A stretch of DNA of 19,133 nt from Bryobacterales bacterium. Lineage in GTDB: Bacteria; Acidobacteriota; Terriglobia; Bryobacterales; Bryobacteraceae. The stretch spans positions 1 through 19,133 of the forward strand of contig JAEUQE010000183.1 in assembly GCA_016789785.1 (NCBI GenBank), given 5' to 3'. The notes below the pieces were generated by a model. The model was not told where the DNA came from. It did not search any database and saw only the letters and a program-made list of their open reading frames with translations. The position numbers and the translations under genes were made by a program. Below are positions 14,736 to 19,133 of the stretch, piece after piece. Numbering within the stretch: position 1 is the first letter of the stretch; every line of letters starts with the position of its first letter.

Positions 14736-16652
14736 TCAGCGATCGGCCCCGAGACGATACCCATGACCGCGCACCGTTGCCAGTTGCGCGGATCGTGTCC
14801 CCATCTTCTTCCGTAACGACCGGACCACCACGTCGACAACATTGCTCGACGCGTCCGCCCTCCTGCCCCATATGTGCGCGAGTAACTCCTCGCGGCTTAC
14901 GGCTTTGCCCGCGCGTTCCTGTAAGTGGCGGAGTAACTCGAACTCCAGCGTGGTCAGCGGAACCCGCAGGTTGTCCATCACAAGCTCGCGGGACTCCAAG
15001 TCCAGAATCCCATCCGTTTTCACGCCCAGTTCCTCGGCCACCAGCCCCGTCAGCCACCCGTCCACGGATCCAGGGCCGAAATCAAGCACCGCCAGATGAT
15101 GAGTTACCCCGCCCATCGTCACCGCGGCGCTTTCCACAATCTGGAACCCGAGCCTCTTCGCGGTAGGGCCATAAGCCGCCAGATCGCACAGCGAAAGGTA
15201 GCACCGGCGGAGCCGCGGCCGTAACTCCATGTATGACCGCTTCACGTCGAGCCAGCACGCGGCCTGCACTGGCGAAGGCAATTCCCCATGTTCCGCGCTC
15301 AGCCAGCGGCGCAGAAACACCACCGTCTGTTCCTTGGGAACCGGATGCGTCCGCAGATGACGCCGCCACGCCCGCATCATTGGATCGGCATCCATGCGCG
15401 GCAGTTTGTCATCGCGCAACTCCGCATAAATGTAGAAGCCTGATACCGCGCCCGGCGCGTCGCGCACCACCCGGAACGTCCAGGGCGCCTGTTCCCACCA
15501 ACACCCGAGAATCGCCGCCGCCTCTCCGGTTTCGCACGCACTTCCAATCCCGAGAATGCTCGCGCCATCCGCGGGCCCGGCGGGTTCCACGCTGACCAAC
15601 GGGGACGCCGAGGGGACGAAGGCCTCCCGCACCACAGGGTTTTGCAGCAGAAAGATCATCCCGCTGGTGTAACCCCACATTTGCTCGCGGCTCGCCGACC
15701 GGGCCTCCTCCCGCAGCAGGCGCCACGCGGTCTGCCGGTAGGTCTGGAAACGATGGGGATCGGACACCCGCAGGCTTCCAGCCACCGCATCCCGGACCGC
15801 GTCGTGCACCATCAGCCCTTCGTGCGCGACGTACACGAAACAGGAATCGGCCAGGCGCTCGTAGGTGTCCGCCGGAGCACCCGGTATCATTGCGTTCGCC
15901 AATGACCTTGTGAACCGGTACACCACCGAGGCCGCCTCCAGTGCCGCCCGCGACGCCGGATCCAGTACCGACTCCAGATACAGAGCCGCAAGTTGCCGTA
16001 CCACCGCCTGCGCCGCGCCCTCCTCCATGGCTTCTCCGGAGCGGGTGCCCAGCGCCGCAAGCGCAAGCCTTAGAGCCAGAGGATTGCCTCGCGCGAATCG
16101 GTTCAGACGCTCCGCGTCCGCTTGCCCGATTCCGGACCGCTTCAGCAGTTCCAGAGCATCCTGAACCGGCATCTCCCGAAGCTGCATCACCTTTAGCAGC
16201 CCCTGCCATTCCAGCGCCAGCAGCCAGGCCGCACTCGGCGGATACCGGCTTGCGAACACCAGACGCACAGACTCGCTCAACTCGGGAATGTAGGTCTGAC
16301 GAAGCCAGCCATCAATCAACAAGAACGACTCGTAGGCGTCGATCACCAGCACCAGGCGCTTCGTCGCCCTGCTCGGATCCACGCCACCCAGCGCACGCTG
16401 GAATCCTTCCGGCGTCGGCTCCACAAACCGGCCATCGAGAGCGATCACATCCGCCCCCGCCGCCATCGCCCTCGTCTGAAACTCGCCAAGCAGCGCCGAC
16501 TTGCCGATGCCGGCCATTCCGTGCACCCACGTGACCACGGGACCGCCTTCGTGCAGGCATTGAAGCAACTCCGCGAGTTCTTCCTGGCGTCCGGCGAAGT
16601 TCTGGGATGCCTTGTCCGCCAGGATGTCCTTCACGCGGCGTGCGGTTGCCAT
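14736..16652 (-). CDS. STAND ATPase with GNAT-like middle and C-terminal OmpR-type DNA-binding domain
   Basis: A 638-residue putative signal-responsive regulator. Residues 1-30 are a short lead-in with FAGRQEELAEL, typical of NB-ARC/AAA_16 regions. Walker A is GMAGIGKS (45-52) and Walker B is LVLVIDAYE (100-108), followed by a LVFASRYPP sensor-like strand and a winged-helix/helical part to about 340. Residues about 348-547 resemble a GNAT acetyltransferase fold (FYIYAELRDD, SPVQAACWLDVKRSYMEL, YGPTAKRLGFQI), with no proven activity. Residues 548-638 are an OmpR/PhoB-type winged helix (LTTLEFELLRHLQE, VSREELLAHIWG, VDVVVRSLRKKM, TVRGHGYRLG). ATG 16652 is chosen because a longer start at 16751 would overlap the upstream gene and add unlike sequence. 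The YdhR-like gene ends 10 bases upstream, so the two are likely co-transcribed. Confidence 0.85.
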   Translation of the reverse strand: MATARRVKDILADKASQNFAGRQEELAELLQCLHEGGPVVTWVHGMAGIGKSALLGEFQTRAMAAGADVIALDGRFVEPTPEGFQRALGGVDPSRATKRLVLVIDAYESFLLIDGWLRQTYIPELSESVRLVFASRYPPSAAWLLALEWQGLLKVMQLREMPVQDALELLKRSGIGQADAERLNRFARGNPLALRLALAALGTRSGEAMEEGAAQAVVRQLAALYLESVLDPASRAALEAASVVYRFTRSLANAMIPGAPADTYERLADSCFVYVAHEGLMVHDAVRDAVAGSLRVSDPHRFQTYRQTAWRLLREEARSASREQMWGYTSGMIFLLQNPVVREAFVPSASPLVSVEPAGPADGASILGIGSACETGEAAAILGCWWEQAPWTFRVVRDAPGAVSGFYIYAELRDDKLPRMDADPMMRAWRRHLRTHPVPKEQTVVFLRRWLSAEHGELPSPVQAACWLDVKRSYMELRPRLRRCYLSLCDLAAYGPTAKRLGFQIVESAAVTMGGVTHHLAVLDFGPGSVDGWLTGLVAEELGVKTDGILDLESRELVMDNLRVPLTTLEFELLRHLQERAGKAVSREELLAHIWGRRADASSNVVDVVVRSLRKKMGTRSAQLATVRGHGYRLGADR

Positions 16653-16662
16653 CAGGTTCAGC

Positions 16663-16971
16663 CTACGCGATTCCCCGAGTTTCGCGAGTGGGCTGCTCCA
16701 GGATGCTGAACTCACGCGACACCATGTTCGCCAGATTCGGATGAGTGGCAACGGCCTGATAGAGTGGTGACGCGAGATACGCTTGGAAAGCCTCGCGGTC
16801 CCGCCATGTGTATACGCCGCCGTAGGTATTCGCCGCCGGATCGCTGAGCCACACCTTGGTCAGCAGACCAGGGACGTCCCGGAATGCGGGAGCGAATTGG
16901 GTCTCGCAGGCATGCTCGTATTGAGCCTGCGTGAGCCCGTTCAGTTCAAATGTCACGATTTGGATATGCAT
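16663..16971 (-). CDS. YdhR-like small monooxygenase-fold protein
   Basis: A 102-residue protein with the dimeric ferredoxin-like fold of the YdhR/antibiotic-monooxygenase families. It matches the pattern of E. coli YdhR (101 residues): an N-terminal strand MHIQIVTFELNG, then FAPAFRDVPGLLTKVWL (YdhR has PGFLWKVW), GGVYTWRDREAFQAYL (YdhR has GGIYLF) and a C-terminal VSREFSILEQP strand. Function of YdhR is putative. The start at 16971 is preferred because the upstream in-frame codons to 17031 (MEFSSCSHRMLWFG...) do not fit the fold. It precedes the STAND regulator by 10 bases; a shared promoter in the 103-base gap behind it is likely. No Shine-Dalgarno sequence is evident. Confidence 0.78.
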   Translation of the reverse strand: MHIQIVTFELNGLTQAQYEHACETQFAPAFRDVPGLLTKVWLSDPAANTYGGVYTWRDREAFQAYLASPLYQAVATHPNLANMVSREFSILEQPTRETRGIA

Positions 16972-17074
16972 CGTGATGCCAGTGTATGTCCCAAACCAGA
17001 GCATTCGATGAGAGCAGGATGAGAATTCCATGAGGTTTCGCTTTGCAGCGCGAACCGCACGTGCGCGCGCCGCC

Positions 17075-17482
17075 TTACTGTGGCGCTTCGCAGTTGATCA
17101 TCCACTTCACGCCGAACTTGTCGGTGACCATGCCGAACGCCTCAGCCCAGTACGTCTTCTGCAAAGGCATGATCACGCTGCCACTGTCCGCAAGGTTGCC
17201 GAAGATCTGGTTTGTCCGTGCCGGATCGCTCAGTCCGATGGCCAGACTGATCCTCCCCTCGCCCACTGCGGCGCTTTGATTCGGATCATCGCACATCATG
17301 ATCGTGGAGCCGCCCACCTGGATCGTGCAATGCATGATGTTGGTGGCCGGACCCATATTCGGCATCGGTGATTCGCCCATGGTTTGAACGAACAGCAACT
17401 CCGCCCCGAGCGCCCTCTGGTAGAACTCGATGGCTTCGCGGCAATTGCCCGCGAACGCGACGTAAGGATTCACTCCCAGCAT
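17075..17482 (-). CDS. VOC family protein (PhnB/glyoxalase-like)
   Basis: A 135-residue protein of the vicinal-oxygen-chelate superfamily, PhnB subgroup (annotated elsewhere as 3-demethylubiquinone 3-methyltransferase-like; true reactions mostly unknown). The typical opening is NPYVAFAGNCREAIEFYQRA followed by LGAELLF, a middle MHCTIQVGGSTIMMCDD and a C-terminal VIMPLQKTYWAEAFGMVTDKFGVKWMIN block, the characteristic W-x-x-x-F/Y-G-x-x-x-D-x-F-G-x-x-W pattern. The length is usual for a single two-module VOC unit. AGGAGGGG at 17486-17493 precedes the ATG at a good distance, making this the strongest ribosome binding site seen in the window. A stand-alone gene 103 bases upstream of ydhR-like. Confidence 0.9.
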   Translation of the reverse strand: MLGVNPYVAFAGNCREAIEFYQRALGAELLFVQTMGESPMPNMGPATNIMHCTIQVGGSTIMMCDDPNQSAAVGEGRISLAIGLSDPARTNQIFGNLADSGSVIMPLQKTYWAEAFGMVTDKFGVKWMINCEAPQ

Positions 17483-17485
17483 AGT

Positions 17486-17493
17486 CCCCTCCT
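17486..17493 (-). promoter_or_regulatory. Strong Shine-Dalgarno sequence of the VOC gene
   Basis: On the minus strand AGGAGGGG lies 3 bases before the ATG (5 bases if the AGGAGG core is counted), a near-perfect anti-16S match that fixes the start at 17482. Most other genes in the window lack such a site. Confidence 0.75.
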
Positions 17494-17550
17494 GTTGCGA
17501 AGCTCATCGTAGCAAAAGATCTCGGCGGGGACATCCGCTCGTGAGTTTCG

Positions 17551-18077
17551 TCAGGACACCCGCCACGGCACCCCAGCCCTCGGCGTTGTTTGCATGTTCA
17601 GCACCAGCGGCGGATTCTCCGGACCGGACAACTGCTTCAGTTTCTGTCTCACGTTCGCCGACGGATCGCGCGGAAACAGCTTCGAAGCGTGGCCAGTGTA
17701 TGGTTCCAAGTGAAGCACGGCAGTGCATCGCAGCGCCGAAAGCACACACGAGGCGTGGGACCGTTCGCGATCATCGGTGGCTCTGGCCGCGGCATCCGCA
17801 AGTCCCTCGCGCGTGTCCGCGATTTTGCGGCGGAAATCCTCAACAATTTCACTCGGCGTGAAATCCTTGGGCTCACCCTGCATCTTGCGATAGTCCTTGA
17901 GCTCGATCATCCACGACTGCCCAGGGCAAAGGCCCATCTCTACCGCCACCACATCAACGGCCCTCTTGCCTTGGTTCTTCCGCTGAAACTCCTTGTAGTG
18001 AACCCATTCGTCATACTTTCAGCGGCGACGTTCGGATCGAAATGGAACTGAAGCGTGTCAACTTGTAGTGTGGCCAA
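17551..18077 (-). pseudogene. PD-(D/E)xK-like protein broken by a one-base frameshift
   Basis: Read from TTG 18077, the first 20 residues are MATLQVDTLQFHFDPNVAAE; the frame then goes to a stop at 17940-17942. In the -1 frame the protein continues as KYDEWVHYKEFQRKNQGKRA and ends ...VPWRVS at 17551. The junction reads GCT GAA AG TAT GAC; one extra A (GAAAAG) would restore a smooth 175-residue protein. VDVVAVE (D42) and WMIELKDYR (E59-x-K61) form a D-x16-E-x-K signature of restriction-type nucleases, so a DNA- or RNA-cleaving role is inferred. The remaining, helical part (EIVEDFRRKIADTREGLADA) and a C-terminal beta segment (VLHLEPYTG) give no family name. It follows the AAA ATPase by 21 bases. 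A deletion or a homopolymer sequencing error is equally possible. Confidence 0.75.
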
Positions 18078-18098
18078 GGCAGGTCGGTTCCCGTTCGA

Positions 18099-19133
18099 TC
18101 AAGATATTTCCATCAAGTTCATTTCCGTCGCGATGTACCGGCCGGACTGTTCCAACTCCTCGTCCAATACGGCGATGTTGCCGATCTCGTCCATCGACTC
18201 ACCCTGATGTAAATCCACGCCATCGCCGTTCAGCCGCAGTCCGAAACACCTCGTATCCAAGCCGGGAAACTCTCGCTGCTGGAGGATATGCAACTCGCGA
18301 AGCAGAAACAGACTGTGCGACGCGATGAAAACCTGGATCCCGTTCTGCGCCACGGACAGGATGGTCTTCGCGACGGTCTTGATGGCGCGCGGATTGAGAT
18401 TCGCTTCAGGCTCGTCCCAGAACAGGTATCCGGTGTCCAACAGCGACCCGGTCGCGATCAAGCGCGCAACCATCGCCAGCTTGCGTAAGCCTTCCGCCAC
18501 CAGATGCATCTCCATCCTGCCGGAGTCCAGAATCAGGTAGAATCGGCCGGTCGCGTCCACGTCCACCTTTCCTCCCATCGCCTGCTCCAAGGGCTGCAAC
18601 AACTGATGAATCCGCGCTTCACGCGGTCCGCGCGCCAGGGGTGCCTCCAGCAGAATGCAGGTGTCACGCCATGTCTCCTCAAACGGGAGATGCGTGGTTT
18701 CGTACAACGAGACAAAGCCCGGGGCAATCGTGAGTAACTCGCGCGTCGGAAGGTATGCTGGCCGCTTGCCGACTCTGCTTTCTGGCATGACACCCATCTT
18801 CACCTTCGATAGAGTGCTGAACGTGAGATCGAAGTCCAGTGCGCGCGCATCGAACTGATAGCGGATCTGGCACTTGCTCCGCCCTCGGGCGCGGCGCACC
18901 AGCCTACCAAGCGCATCTGGACGAAACACTCCGAGGAACTTCTCTCCGGCCGCTGCCGCAAGTGCGGCCTTGGATTGAGCATCATTCGCGCCATCGCGCG
19001 CTCGTGCCGCACTGACGGCGATCCCGCAATAGGCGGCCTTGAGGATGTGCGTTTTGCCAGTCCCGTTCTCGCCGGCGATGATGTTCAGATGCCTTCCAAA
19101 TCGCAGGTCAGCTTCATTGAAGACTGTGAAGTT
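18099..19133 (-). CDS. RecF/SMC-like AAA ATPase (AAA_21/AAA_15 type), 5' partial
   Basis: 344 residues are visible and the frame runs off the right edge, so the start lies outside the window. Since the first visible residues (NFTVFNEADLRFGRHLNIIA) look like the usual N-terminal strand of this ATPase class, probably only about ten residues are missing. ATP-binding elements: Walker A IAGENGTGKT (about 19-28), an ABC-type signature-like AEGLRKLAMVA, Walker B YLFWDEPEANLNP with catalytic Glu and D-loop, and the H-switch IASHSLFLLREL. The insert between these lacks a long coiled coil, so it is not a true SMC; it belongs with OLD/RecF-like stand-alone ATPases found in phage-defence gene pairs. A GTG at 18929 is internal, not the start. 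It is followed 21 bases later by the PD-(D/E)xK-like gene, and the two form one unit. Confidence 0.88.
   Translation of the reverse strand, partial: NFTVFNEADLRFGRHLNIIAGENGTGKTHILKAAYCGIAVSAARARDGANDAQSKAALAAAAGEKFLGVFRPDALGRLVRRARGRSKCQIRYQFDARALDFDLTFSTLSKVKMGVMPESRVGKRPAYLPTRELLTIAPGFVSLYETTHLPFEETWRDTCILLEAPLARGPREARIHQLLQPLEQAMGGKVDVDATGRFYLILDSGRMEMHLVAEGLRKLAMVARLIATGSLLDTGYLFWDEPEANLNPRAIKTVAKTILSVAQNGIQVFIASHSLFLLRELHILQQREFPGLDTRCFGLRLNGDGVDLHQGESMDEIGNIAVLDEELEQSGRYIATEMNLMEIS

Noticed and set aside
13397..14842. Long minus-strand open frame of 481 codons across thiG and the DUF1963-like gene
   Set aside because: A shadow of two well-recognised plus-strand genes; its translation is low-complexity, without domains.
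18012..18027. Programmed -1 frameshifting in the nuclease-like gene
   Set aside because: No X-XXY-YYZ slippery heptamer in frame; a one-base deletion or read error explains it better.
1..19133. CRISPR arrays, tRNA or rRNA genes, insertion sequences
   Set aside because: No regularly spaced repeats, tRNA-like cloverleaf or CCA ends, transposase frames or terminal inverted repeats were seen on reading both strands.

Overview
The window (about 60% G+C by eye) most likely comes from an Acidobacteriota chromosome, Solibacter/Bryobacterales-like. The main reason is the large Oar-type TonB-dependent receptor with an N-terminal carboxypeptidase-regulatory domain. Tat-type leaders of the 'RRTLLG/RRLFLG' kind, a small DUF5818-like secreted protein, and neighbouring toxin-antitoxin modules with VapB 'DUF2281-like' antitoxins fit the same picture. 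This assignment is inference from protein character; no marker gene is present.

Left block, 1-11127, all on the plus strand with gaps of about 40 bp or less and two 4-bp stop/start overlaps: an M20 dipeptidase (5' end outside the window), the lipid II flippase MurJ, a coiled-coil C4 zinc-ribbon protein, an AI-2E/PerM-type permease, a HupE/UreJ-like membrane protein with a degenerate metal motif, a LarA-type nickel-dependent racemase, a Tat-exported Gfo/Idh/MocA oxidoreductase and a TonB-dependent receptor. The last four look like a metabolic unit for taking up and interconverting a hydroxy-acid or sugar-acid type substrate.

Middle block, 11193-12431: two tandem toxin-antitoxin modules. The first is a VapBC pair whose PIN toxin is interrupted by an amber codon at position 14, and whose antitoxin appears to have lost its usual stop. 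The second is an apparently intact PemK/MazF-type pair. A perfect 8-bp stem-loop separates it from a convergent small secreted protein. Then follow a Tat-leader DUF1963-like protein with a Cys4 site, and thiG (thiazole synthase) without its usual thi neighbours.

Right block, 14736-19133, all on the minus strand. A YdhR-like small monooxygenase-fold protein lies 10 bp upstream of a STAND ATPase with a GNAT-like middle and a C-terminal OmpR-type DNA-binding domain. Upstream of these is a PhnB-type VOC protein. At the window edge is a two-gene unit: a RecF/SMC-like AAA ATPase (start just outside the window) followed 21 bp later by a small protein with a PD-(D/E)xK-like signature, which is broken by a one-base frameshift. 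This ATPase-nuclease pair is the best candidate for an undescribed, possibly defensive, system.
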